Both the position numbers and the translations under genes were made by a program. A stretch of DNA of 63,389 nucleotides from Burkholderiaceae bacterium. Lineage in GTDB: Bacteria; Pseudomonadota; Gammaproteobacteria; Burkholderiales; Burkholderiaceae_C. The stretch is taken from the NCBI GenBank assembly GCA_017848435.1, contig JAFEHU010000007.1:1-63389 (forward strand). The letters are read 5' to 3'. Below, piece after piece: positions 16,958-25,395 of the stretch. Under the pieces are notes generated by a model, which did no database searches, was not told the origin of the DNA, and saw nothing but the letters and a program-made list of their open reading frames with translations. Positions within the stretch are counted from its first letter, which is position 1. Each line of letters starts with the position of its first letter.

Positions 16958-18988
16958 ATGCAGTTATTCAACGATTTTCCGCCCGGCCTTTGGCTCGTAA
17001 AGCGGATTGATAGATTTCACTTTTCGCATAACGACTCTGAATCAGCGCTGGTCGATGTGGACATGCAAAAGCTGCCATTTGAGAAGGTGGCGTCGCTTCA
17101 CTGTCTCAGCCAAGAAGCAATCGCGGAGCTGCTTGGTAAACCACCTGGAAGTTCAAATCAGCCAAATCCACCCATCAGACGGTGGCAAATGTTGGCCGGC
17201 TACCTCGGACTACTGCAAGCCGGGGATGTGATCGAAGCTGGTCGGAAAATTTCCAAGCTTCCGACGCAGCGCGCAACTATTGAGATATCTACAGCCAACC
17301 GTCCAAAGGACATTCGATTTGCTGACGGTGAGCGATACCTGGAAAAGCCACCAACTTGGAGTCAAGGGATTCCGTATCGCGTATTGAACAGCTTCGAGTA
17401 CTTGATGGCAACCGGCCTGGAAAGTGGCTATGCCAACCCGAATCTGCATATTACACGGACCCGCTGCCTTGTTATCCAGTATGGCGATGTTGAATACATC
17501 CTTCCGAAGATGGTCGTCTTCCAGGCGTTTTACTGCCTCAATTCGCGACTCATTAACGCACTATGCAACAAGGCCTGGCCAGACGCCGCTGGAGAAGTCA
17601 TCTCGTTTCACGTGTATGACTCTGGCATAGGCACCAGAGTAGACCCGGAAACAGGCGCTTGGGACATCGTACTTACAACGGGCATGGATCGTGACTTTGG
17701 AAGCCAACTTGCACTGTATTGGTTTGATCCATTCGCCAGAGCATGTATCACCGCTCTTTACACAGAGGCGTTGGCAGACAGCCAAGTTAGCCAGGGCGCT
17801 CATGGACGTGGTTGGCTTGCATCAGCCAATATTCCCCACGCTCTGCGACCAACCCCGCTCAAGCTAGACGTGGAAGGGTACGTCCTTCGAAAATATAGAC
17901 CCAATTCGAAAGAAAAGGATCGACGAAGATTCCTCATCACTTCAATCCTTGGATCTTCATGGCCATTGAAAGATCAAGTCATTCGCGTTGAACTACACAA
18001 CAGTGGAGAAAAGGGCGAAGAGCAAGTACCTGCTCCCGAAGATCGCCCTTACCAACATGGCCAGTCTTCGGTAGAAGGTGATCCTAACGCGATGGCAACT
18101 TCGAATGCAGACCCGCTTGTGACGAGTGCTACGAACGTATTCCGAGGCTCTGAATTCAAGTATTTCGATGCACCAAAGCCTGAAAAGCAGCCGAAAAAGA
18201 CCAGCAAAATCTATGCGAGTGGTGCCCCACCGATGAACGATGGCCCGAGTACTGTGGTTTCGGCAGGTACGCCAAATTACAGTGCTGCCGCCCCTCCGAA
18301 GGCAAGCGTCGTTAAGTCAGCAAGGGATCCATCTCAACAATTCGACTTATTGATGCGCATGATGGACCGTCTGCTTCAATACGGTGTGATTGACACATTT
18401 AAGGTATGCGCTCCAGACGATCCTACGTACCTAGTCCAACGCAATGGGCTTTGTTGTTGGACGCTGGTATCGGCCGAGTGCCGAATCTCTCGAACGTTGC
18501 CGCGCAGCGGGTGGGAGCTGATTAAGGTGAAAAGGTCTGGAGGGAATAACCCGACAGAAAGGCCAACCTTCAACAGATACCCTCGCTGTGTTCTTATCTT
18601 GTCTATCAAGATAGAAGAGGTTTCGATTATTATTTTTGAGATCGAGCCAAGGCCGACCGAAAGAAGTAGATTCCGCCTAGTTGGTTTCGTTCAGCAAAAC
18701 CCCATCGAGTCTCGTTGGGTTGGCCCCACTTTAGATGCGATTCGGAAATGTGAGGGCACCTTCGAACTGAAGCAGGTAGGCCAGATTTTTAGCAGCTTGA
18801 CCGATCGTCCCCCTCAAGTCAGAAAACACGCATATCGAAGAGCAATTAGTTCGCAGGTGAATCAACTTGATAACTCCGAGCTCAATGAGCATGTACTGGG
18901 CGACTGGTTTCTCTCGCTTGCAGAAACTGCGGGAGGTGATTGCAGGAGTCGAAAGGCCCTACTAGAGAACCGATTTGCGCCGCATTAA
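16958..18988 (+). CDS. TnsE-like Tn7 transposition protein
   Basis: A 676-residue protein, longer than E. coli TnsE (538). Several segments line up in order with TnsE: VEYILPKMVVFQAFYCLNSR with the TnsE RYHIP region, PTPLKLDVEGYV with the WKLHVKG region, a basic FKYFDAPKPEKQPKKTSK with WISFSRPSRIEKSRR, QQFDLLMRMMDRLL with AAFDELLSIL, and a C-terminal VLILSIKIEEVSIIIFEIE strand pair. TnsE directs Tn7 into replicating DNA such as conjugal plasmids. The alignment is by eye from memory of the family. The gene starts 77 bp inside the element and is AT-richer than the core. No other tns gene is in the window. Confidence 0.62.
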   Translation: MQLFNDFPPGLWLVKRIDRFHFSHNDSESALVDVDMQKLPFEKVASLHCLSQEAIAELLGKPPGSSNQPNPPIRRWQMLAGYLGLLQAGDVIEAGRKISKLPTQRATIEISTANRPKDIRFADGERYLEKPPTWSQGIPYRVLNSFEYLMATGLESGYANPNLHITRTRCLVIQYGDVEYILPKMVVFQAFYCLNSRLINALCNKAWPDAAGEVISFHVYDSGIGTRVDPETGAWDIVLTTGMDRDFGSQLALYWFDPFARACITALYTEALADSQVSQGAHGRGWLASANIPHALRPTPLKLDVEGYVLRKYRPNSKEKDRRRFLITSILGSSWPLKDQVIRVELHNSGEKGEEQVPAPEDRPYQHGQSSVEGDPNAMATSNADPLVTSATNVFRGSEFKYFDAPKPEKQPKKTSKIYASGAPPMNDGPSTVVSAGTPNYSAAAPPKASVVKSARDPSQQFDLLMRMMDRLLQYGVIDTFKVCAPDDPTYLVQRNGLCCWTLVSAECRISRTLPRSGWELIKVKRSGGNNPTERPTFNRYPRCVLILSIKIEEVSIIIFEIEPRPTERSRFRLVGFVQQNPIESRWVGPTLDAIRKCEGTFELKQVGQIFSSLTDRPPQVRKHAYRRAISSQVNQLDNSELNEHVLGDWFLSLAETAGGDCRSRKALLENRFAPH

Positions 18989-19089
18989 GGTTGATTGACC
19001 TTATGGGGTGGAAGCGGCCCTTGGAAGCAACGACATGAACTACGGTGCTTTTCGAATCGGCTCAGCTGAACATAGTTGCGAGCTACTGG

Positions 19090-20412
19090 TCAGTTTGCTG
19101 GCTTCGAGTAGTTTGTAGGTACTCGTTCGATGTACTTCTTTAAGACCCAGCCAGTACGGTACGTCTCGTGCAGCCAGTGGTAGTACTCGACCTCTACCCA
19201 CTTGCCTTGCTTGTCGATGGCTCGGACTACTTCATTGGGCAAGAGCCTACCCTCTTCACCGGAACCGTGCTCAGGCTTTGATCGGATGGTTGCAACACGA
19301 TCACGCACAACGAAGCGCTCTTCGTGGTGCTGCGCTACCTGCACTAGGGCCTTCTCCAGGAGCATTGTGAGATGTTGAATCTGCTGGGCCTGTACTTGCA
19401 GTGAGGCTGAGGTTTGCGTTTGAAAAGCATCCGTTTGGACCTGTTGCTGTGCGTTGTTATGTTCCTGATAAAAAAAGATTAGGAAAATCAAAAGGAAGCT
19501 GATAAGCGTGATCACATCTGCTTGCTTGCGACTTAGGATGCCCCTCTCAGGCATTTCTCTGAATTCACGCATAGAGCCATCGGGATCTATGCCTAGCAAA
19601 GAAAGTTGCGCTTGGATGCCTTCTGGGCCTAGCGCCCTTACCAAGGCTGCTGCCGAACCCCAATCCAAGGTGGGTAAGGCTAGTTTGCGAAGACCTAGTT
19701 GCTCCTGAATTTCTTTGAGCGACCCAACGATGCCTAGGACTTCATTAGGCACTGTCCACAGCTTATTTGTGTGCTCGAATTCTTTGAGATAGCTCTGGAT
19801 GCTGCTGCTTACAGTTAAGCTTTCAAGAAGCTTCTTGGTTTGAGCCTTGGAGTCCTCGACCTGTTGCGTTAACAGGTTGGCAACCTGCCCAACGGCAGTG
19901 GCTTGCTCCCTAAGCGCACTCACGTAGCTACCCATCGAAGTCCCGTCAATTAGATCCTTGACGAAACGCTGGGCCACGCTGCCGCCAAGGAAACTTTTTC
20001 GGATGTCTGCCATGGGGTCAAACATCTTTCGCATTTTTTCCAATTGAGCACGCTCGGACTCGTGCCATGCAGTGTGTGCAGACCTAACTGCAGAACTGGC
20101 ATCCAACTGGTCCTTGTACTGCTGCACAACGTCCATAGTCGGCAATTTCAAACCCTTTAGTTGGTTGGAAATCTGCGAATACGTAGAGCTTTCTGCGAGA
20201 TCTCGTACCCGCTTGGCGATAGCAGTTGTGTCATTGATAGCCTCACGCCAGGACGACCGCTCATCTTCTATCCGGGTCAATGCACTCGCCAGCGTGTTGT
20301 CCAGCAAAGACATATCAAGTTGGTCCAAGTCAATGCTATCGAGCAGTCCATTCAAGTTGCCTCGGTTTGGTCTTCCTACTTCTGCTGGACTGGATACACC
20401 AACAATTGCCAT
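19090..20412 (-). CDS. coiled-coil membrane protein with C-terminal SH3-like domain
   Basis: A 440-residue protein of unknown function. Residues 1-295 are mostly helical and charged with likely coiled coils. One membrane helix lies near 300-314 (VITLISFLLIFLIFF). A second coiled region rich in Gln follows, and the last 75 residues form an SH3-like domain (RVATIRSKPEHGSGEEGRLLPNE... GTGWVLKKYIE type). The topology places the SH3 domain on one side of the membrane and the large helical part on the other. It overlaps a small zinc-ribbon gene by 37 bp, so the two may be coupled. Confidence 0.6.
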   Translation of the reverse strand: MAIVGVSSPAEVGRPNRGNLNGLLDSIDLDQLDMSLLDNTLASALTRIEDERSSWREAINDTTAIAKRVRDLAESSTYSQISNQLKGLKLPTMDVVQQYKDQLDASSAVRSAHTAWHESERAQLEKMRKMFDPMADIRKSFLGGSVAQRFVKDLIDGTSMGSYVSALREQATAVGQVANLLTQQVEDSKAQTKKLLESLTVSSSIQSYLKEFEHTNKLWTVPNEVLGIVGSLKEIQEQLGLRKLALPTLDWGSAAALVRALGPEGIQAQLSLLGIDPDGSMREFREMPERGILSRKQADVITLISFLLIFLIFFYQEHNNAQQQVQTDAFQTQTSASLQVQAQQIQHLTMLLEKALVQVAQHHEERFVVRDRVATIRSKPEHGSGEEGRLLPNEVVRAIDKQGKWVEVEYYHWLHETYRTGWVLKKYIERVPTNYSKPAN

Positions 20413-20612
20413 TTAATTTGGCCGCTTGCAGGGCTATGTTGGCGATGGTTTTGAGGCGGAAGCGTATGTCCACCCGCAATCGCAATCTCATCTCCGCATG
20501 ATGTGCAGCGATAGATCCCTGGATGCGGCGCGGTCGTTCCAGGGCTGTAGGTTGAGTCAAATGCCGCGTCATGTGATGCAGTCAAATGCTGGCTATATTT
20601 GTAAAGAGCCAT
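20376..20612 (-). CDS. small single-CxxC protein, YjzC-like
   Basis: A 78-residue protein with an excellent ribosome site (AGGAGGAACA before the ATG at 20612). The core PGTTAPHPGIYRCTSCGDEIAIAGG carries a CxxC pair and the PGT.AP..G.YRC pattern of small stress-type proteins related to YjzC, followed by HTLPPQNH. Its function is unknown. Its 3' end overlaps the next gene on the same strand by 37 bp. Confidence 0.62.
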   Translation of the reverse strand: MALYKYSQHLTASHDAAFDSTYSPGTTAPHPGIYRCTSCGDEIAIAGGHTLPPQNHRQHSPASGQIKWQLLVYPVQQK

Positions 20613-20646
20613 TGTTCCTCCTTGATTAATTTCGACGCACTCGATA

Positions 20647-20960
20647 TCAAAAATTTTGGTCAGTTAGCGCGCGTACTTTCGTAAGGCGCTGTAAGGGCTT
20701 GACTGGTTTGAAAGTTTTTAGACTCAGATCTATCTCTTCATTTACAGTATCGAGTACAGTTTTTATTGAATGCACGTGTGCAGAGTTGACCCAAACTACG
20801 GGGATCAATAGGTCGTACATCAAACTTTGGGCTTCCCTCTGAGTTTTCTTAACGACGCTTTCAAGACCAAAGTGATAGTAAAACGCCAGTCAAGTGACAT
20901 CGTTTCGTCCGCATATTGAAGGCAACTAGGGTGTTTGCCTCACGGCTCTCATTCAACACT
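20647..20960 (-). pseudogene. frameshifted remnant of an unknown gene
   Basis: On the minus strand 20889-20647 there is an 80-codon open frame without a start, reading YYHFGLESVVKKTQ, MYDLLIPVVWVN, SIKTVLDTVNEEIDLSL and ending DQNF. A second frame just upstream reads QYADETMSLDWRF and would join it if one T were restored in the run near 20879. The joined protein looks natural, so this is probably the broken 3' end of a gene. The product is not recognised. Confidence 0.45.
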
Positions 20961-21570
20961 AGACCAATTAACGTCACCATGCCCTTCATGCTGAGGGAGC
21001 GGACTCGAACAACGTAACCAAAAAATATGGCAGGCATTAAGACACTTTGTACCGCTAGACTTTTTTAGTCAATTGGACTTTAGTCGTAATTTTTAGACTA
21101 GACGTGGGAGCAAGTCGCCAAAATCTAGGCGAGCAAGAAGGCTTGGCTCGGGCGGTGGTAGTGGTAGTGGTAGTGGTAGTGGTGACATCATATGCCGAGC
21201 ATGCAATCGACTTATCTGTACGACCGCTTTGACCTCTCTACAGGCCGGTGCGTCGAATCTCGAAATTGGAGTCCTGCTGGGAGACCTGTAAGTCTTGTAC
21301 AGGCGCACTACTACTCGAACTACTTGGCACACGGGGAGATCACTAGGTTCGGACAGCTCCAGGAATTAATGGAGCCTTGTCATCGGTCCTCGCATCGCAT
21401 CGCATCGCATCGCATCGTAGGATACGTGCTAAATCGATAAATCGGGATCTGTTACAACAAGAGTAGTACGAACGCTGTATCCAGACCAGCGTTCGCCCTC
21501 AAATACATCCGAAATTTGTCATAGATCAAGTTCGACTGTTTCAGGTACAAAAGAAGTAAGGAAGAGGGTG
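20961..21570. other. intergenic stretch with simple repeats
   Basis: About 600 bp without a convincing gene. It contains a (GGTAGT)4 tract near 21155-21181 and a (TCGCA)5 tract near 21390-21414, and a short hairpin AGTC-AATTG-GACT near 21068-21080. Small open frames here show no family features. The start of the kinase gene follows at 21571. Confidence 0.5.
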
Positions 21571-24177
21571 ATGGAAAACCTTAGCTCAGCGCAGGTTGAA
21601 TGGCTTAAGAGTTCACCAGTGCTGCCGGCCATGCTCAATGTGAAGCAATTGCAGGGTGTCGGGGAGTCTACCTACGAGATCCTCGAGCGCAACGACGAAG
21701 GACGCGTCTCGACTATCGCCAGTCGACACGGCCGTAAAGGTTTTGTGCTGAAGGTAAAAGATCCAGTAACCGGAACCCTGTACGCGGCCAAGCTCGCTGT
21801 CCCCGGAGACTACCGCGAAGACCGCCTCAGCCGTGAGCTGGGCCTGACGGCGTCGCTCCGTGAAGCAGGCGACCTTTTCATCTGCCCGGCTGTTGTGGGC
21901 CGTTGTGATCCTCCGGCGGGTATGCCGGAGTCCAATGAGGGCTTTGTGTGCTTCCTTGCGCCTTGGAAGACGGGCAGGACGCTCGAGAATTTTCTAGCAG
22001 AAGATGCGATTGAGCCTCATTTTGCTTGCGAAGTTGCTAGCTCAGTTCTCAAGGCTATTAAGTACTTGGAACGCAAGAATCTCAAGCACGACGACCTGCA
22101 CGCGGGCAACGTCATGATCGCGCACATACCAGACGATCTGATGATGGAAGCCGGCGATGAACATCGACTCATTGTCTCAGTAGTCGACCTCGGAAGCTTA
22201 AAGCCACAGAACCAACAGACAAACAAGAGCCGCGACGATTGGCTTTCGTATTTGCAGATTTTGGTTGATCTTTTCAACGGCATGCATCGCAATCGTCGAA
22301 TAGCGTCTACCCATCCGCAGTTTATTACGATCTTCAGAAAGTTCATCGACAAGCTTTCAGACGACGATATCACTCGTCATTTCCCCCGCGACGTAGACAT
22401 CTTCACGGAGCTCAAACAGATCCGCGCTAAGCTTGACGACCCAGATGAGGTTGGTGCCGACTCTGCGAAGTTTCAACCCTTTGAAGCCATTTCAGCGGAA
22501 CACCTTGCCAACGATTCGATCTTGCTGGAGCTCTTCGTAAGGACGTTGCCCTGGATGGCTGCTGTGCGTGAGAACAAACCGATCGTTCTGACCGGCCCGC
22601 GCGGTTGCGGTAAATCGATGATGTTTCGTTACCTTTCTATAAGGACGCACCTTAGTAACCAAACAAGTGGAGGCGCGGAAGGAAGCGATGCACCATTTGA
22701 TGCGTTCGGGGTCTACATCAGCTGTTCCACGCATCTGCAGAACAACCTGAGCTGGCTGGGGCGCAAGGAGGGGCATGCTCAAAAGCGCTCCCACGAGATT
22801 GCTACTTACTTCCAACTTGTGGTTCTTCGAGAGCTCCTGAAATCACTTGGTCATGCTCAATCACACTCCCGCGCCAATGCGATATTCCATTTCGATGAGA
22901 GCGGCTTCGACCGGCTGATCGAATTCATCACCAGGTATTTCAAGCAACCGCTCGAGTCCGGCCGCCTTAGCAGTGAGGGTCGCCTCCTTCATTTTGCTGA
23001 CGACATAGATGCGTTACGTGTGAGCCTGCATCGTAAGCTCTTGGCAGACGAAACTTGGGAAGACCTCCTGCCCGACACATTCTTGGCTGATGTCACAAAC
23101 AAGCTCTCCAGCTTGCTTCCGTATTTCAAGTCGCACCAGGTCGTATTTCTCCTAGACGACTACTCCGCCAATCGCGTCCAGACTTGCATTCAGCGTGTTC
23201 TCAATAAGATTGTCTTCGAGCGGGTAGCAAGTCACTTCTTCAAGATCTCTTGCGAGAAATTCGGTTTCATGTCCGAAGATATTGATGGCGTCACACTTGA
23301 TGAGACCCGCGAGTTTCATACGATCGACACCGGCGGAATGGTCCTGAACTCAGAGATCGATGCGGGAGCACGCGGGTTTGTGGAGTCCTTGATCGATCGA
23401 CGTCTTTCGGCGGCGGGCTGGGCGGGCCGAGCAGCCACTCTAATTGGCGACTCACAACCATTCAAAAAGGATATCGATCTCGCCAAGAGTCTACGCACCA
23501 ATGTTGGAGATCGTACGGCGCACTACTATGGCCTCGACGCGCTAGGCCGATTGTGGAGTGGAGATACCGCAACAATTCTTCAAGTCGTAAGCGATATGTT
23601 TAGCCGCGCTGGCGTCAACGCCAGTACGACCACTTGTATCAGTAAACGAGATCAAAGTGACGCTATTGTTGGCATCTCGAAGGCATTCAAAAGCCGGGTT
23701 GACGCTTTCCATCCATATGGCCCACATATGGCGAAGATTCTTGGGGAGTTTGGCGCTGTTATTCGAGAAGTGCTGGTGAAGGGCAAGCTAAATGCCTCGT
23801 CTCACCCTTACCGCATGTATCGAATTGAGATGACTAAAGATGATCCAGTCGAGACCACGCGCTTGGTGGCAGAGTCATTCCCGGATGAAGCGAGGCTAGC
23901 GTGCGAGCTATTACGCCGAGCTATTTTCATCGAACTTAAGGACAGTCGTGGCAAGGAGGGCGGAGCCAAGCAGACTATGCGCTGGGAGTTGCGCCGGATC
24001 TTCAACCCTGCATTTTCTCTCTCCCTCGAGCGCGATAGCTATCTGGGAGTCAAGGATCTGCAGGAGTTACGGCTCCTGCTGACCTCACCTGAGAAGTTCG
24101 CCGACCGAGTACGAGCTTCCTACGAAGTGACTGCAAAAGACCAGCGCACGCAACAGTTGTTTGGAGAATATGAATGA
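21571..24177 (+). CDS. Ser/Thr kinase fused to P-loop ATPase (defence candidate)
   Basis: An 868-residue fusion. Residues 1-280 are a protein kinase: ATP-binding Lys in LYAAKLAVPG, catalytic loop LKHDDLHAGNVMI (about 171-183) and the DFG-equivalent VVDLGS (about 204). Residues 320-700 are a P-loop ATPase with Walker A GPRGCGKSM (about 341) and Walker B VVFLLDDYS (about 522), Orc/STAND-like. A further 170 residues follow, perhaps winged-helix. A GTG three bases upstream is an alternative start; GGAAGAGG precedes both. The stop overlaps the next gene (ATGA). Kinase-ATPase fusions of this layout occur in phage-defence islands, but I cannot match a named system. Confidence 0.75.
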   Translation: MENLSSAQVEWLKSSPVLPAMLNVKQLQGVGESTYEILERNDEGRVSTIASRHGRKGFVLKVKDPVTGTLYAAKLAVPGDYREDRLSRELGLTASLREAGDLFICPAVVGRCDPPAGMPESNEGFVCFLAPWKTGRTLENFLAEDAIEPHFACEVASSVLKAIKYLERKNLKHDDLHAGNVMIAHIPDDLMMEAGDEHRLIVSVVDLGSLKPQNQQTNKSRDDWLSYLQILVDLFNGMHRNRRIASTHPQFITIFRKFIDKLSDDDITRHFPRDVDIFTELKQIRAKLDDPDEVGADSAKFQPFEAISAEHLANDSILLELFVRTLPWMAAVRENKPIVLTGPRGCGKSMMFRYLSIRTHLSNQTSGGAEGSDAPFDAFGVYISCSTHLQNNLSWLGRKEGHAQKRSHEIATYFQLVVLRELLKSLGHAQSHSRANAIFHFDESGFDRLIEFITRYFKQPLESGRLSSEGRLLHFADDIDALRVSLHRKLLADETWEDLLPDTFLADVTNKLSSLLPYFKSHQVVFLLDDYSANRVQTCIQRVLNKIVFERVASHFFKISCEKFGFMSEDIDGVTLDETREFHTIDTGGMVLNSEIDAGARGFVESLIDRRLSAAGWAGRAATLIGDSQPFKKDIDLAKSLRTNVGDRTAHYYGLDALGRLWSGDTATILQVVSDMFSRAGVNASTTTCISKRDQSDAIVGISKAFKSRVDAFHPYGPHMAKILGEFGAVIREVLVKGKLNASSHPYRMYRIEMTKDDPVETTRLVAESFPDEARLACELLRRAIFIELKDSRGKEGGAKQTMRWELRRIFNPAFSLSLERDSYLGVKDLQELRLLLTSPEKFADRVRASYEVTAKDQRTQQLFGEYE

Positions 24178-25394
24178 TTGGCGAGAAGAATGGCTTTGTT
24201 CGCCACATCGAATTCAGTGACATCGGGGCAATACTCCCAACCGTAGAACCCTGGGACGGAAACCTAATAGGTGTTGACTTCTTCATCACCGCCATCGGTT
24301 TTGAAGATCGAGTGTGTGCTATTGCCAAGGAACTCGCACGGTCTCTGCCTGAGCGATCTACTTCAGTTGCGGTACTCGGTAATTACGAAAGTAATCTAGA
24401 AGATAACGCGTGCAACGATGCAGAAATGCGCGAGTCGCTTAAGCAGTTCTGCTCCGAAATCATCACAGTCTCCGCAGATAGTCCTGCAGAAATCCAGCGC
24501 GTTGTGCACAACGCGATAACGCGTCTTGCTGCAACGCGTGATTTCGTGCGAACGACTTTCGACATCAGCGGATCGTCGAGTACGTTTATCCTTTCCGTAA
24601 TGGCGGCGTTAAACGCCAAGGCTCAGCATATCAGCCTCAACATTGTTTACGCTGAGCCTGACTCGTACGAGCCGACAAAGCAAGATTTCGATAGCAATCT
24701 CGACGAACTGATTAAACAGGGGCTTTCCGAAGGCGATGATCAGTCGTTCGCCGAGCAAGGCGTTGCCGAAGTCGATGTGAATGAGCTCTATCCTGGTTAC
24801 AGCGTTGAAAATCGCCCAGATCATGTATTCGCTATCCCGTCTCTTAGAACATCGCGGCTGCTTCGCTGTTTGGCACACAATAGTGACCAAGCGCTGGCTT
24901 CCCCCGAAGAATCCATTTTTTGGATACTCAGCGAACCACCGGCGCCTAAAATGAGATGGCGCCTAGACTTGCAGCGTCGGATTATCCGGGCGCAAATAAG
25001 CATATTGATGGGTCGTGAGCCTTCTGAAAGTACGCTGCACCCGCTTACGAGCCAGAATTCAGCGGAGGCTAGTACACGAGACTATCGAAAGATCCTAGAG
25101 ATCTTACTGAAACAGATTGACCAGCGTACTGGTTCCAATCTATCGATAGCACACATGGGGTCGAAGCTACAGGGTATAGGTGTTGCATTGGCGCTGCACA
25201 CACGAGGCGAGGTGAAGGTGCTGCACGCGCGCCCAAAGCGCTTCAATGCCGCGAAGTACTCGCACGGGGTCGGTACATTGTGGCGCATTGAGTTTCGCGA
25301 CCTCGCAAAACTATTGCGCGAACTCGGACGCATAGGGCAATTGGAGCTCCAATCTAAGCTCGAGACGTCGAGGGAAATTCGTCCAACGTTGTAG
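24174..25394 (+). CDS. Rossmann-like (CARF-resembling) partner of kinase-ATPase
   Basis: A 406-residue protein coupled to the kinase-ATPase by a 4-bp overlap. The N-terminal 160 residues look like a Rossmann fold: DFFITAIGFEDR, a strand VAVLGNYES, and a glycine/serine loop FDISGSSSTFILSVMAAL (about 129-146) that resembles the ligand loop of CARF-type domains. The C-terminal half is mixed, with helical and strand segments and a basic stretch (HARPKRFNAAKYSHGVGTLWRIEF). A sensor or effector role is inferred from context; no catalytic motif is certain. Confidence 0.6.
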   Translation: MIGEKNGFVRHIEFSDIGAILPTVEPWDGNLIGVDFFITAIGFEDRVCAIAKELARSLPERSTSVAVLGNYESNLEDNACNDAEMRESLKQFCSEIITVSADSPAEIQRVVHNAITRLAATRDFVRTTFDISGSSSTFILSVMAALNAKAQHISLNIVYAEPDSYEPTKQDFDSNLDELIKQGLSEGDDQSFAEQGVAEVDVNELYPGYSVENRPDHVFAIPSLRTSRLLRCLAHNSDQALASPEESIFWILSEPPAPKMRWRLDLQRRIIRAQISILMGREPSESTLHPLTSQNSAEASTRDYRKILEILLKQIDQRTGSNLSIAHMGSKLQGIGVALALHTRGEVKVLHARPKRFNAAKYSHGVGTLWRIEFRDLAKLLRELGRIGQLELQSKLETSREIRPTL

Positions 25395-25395
25395 A

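Noticed and set aside
21390-21414. (TCGCA)5 as a possible CRISPR or iteron
   Set aside because: Five-base units in tandem without spacers are a simple repeat, not CRISPR; no cas or rep gene is near.
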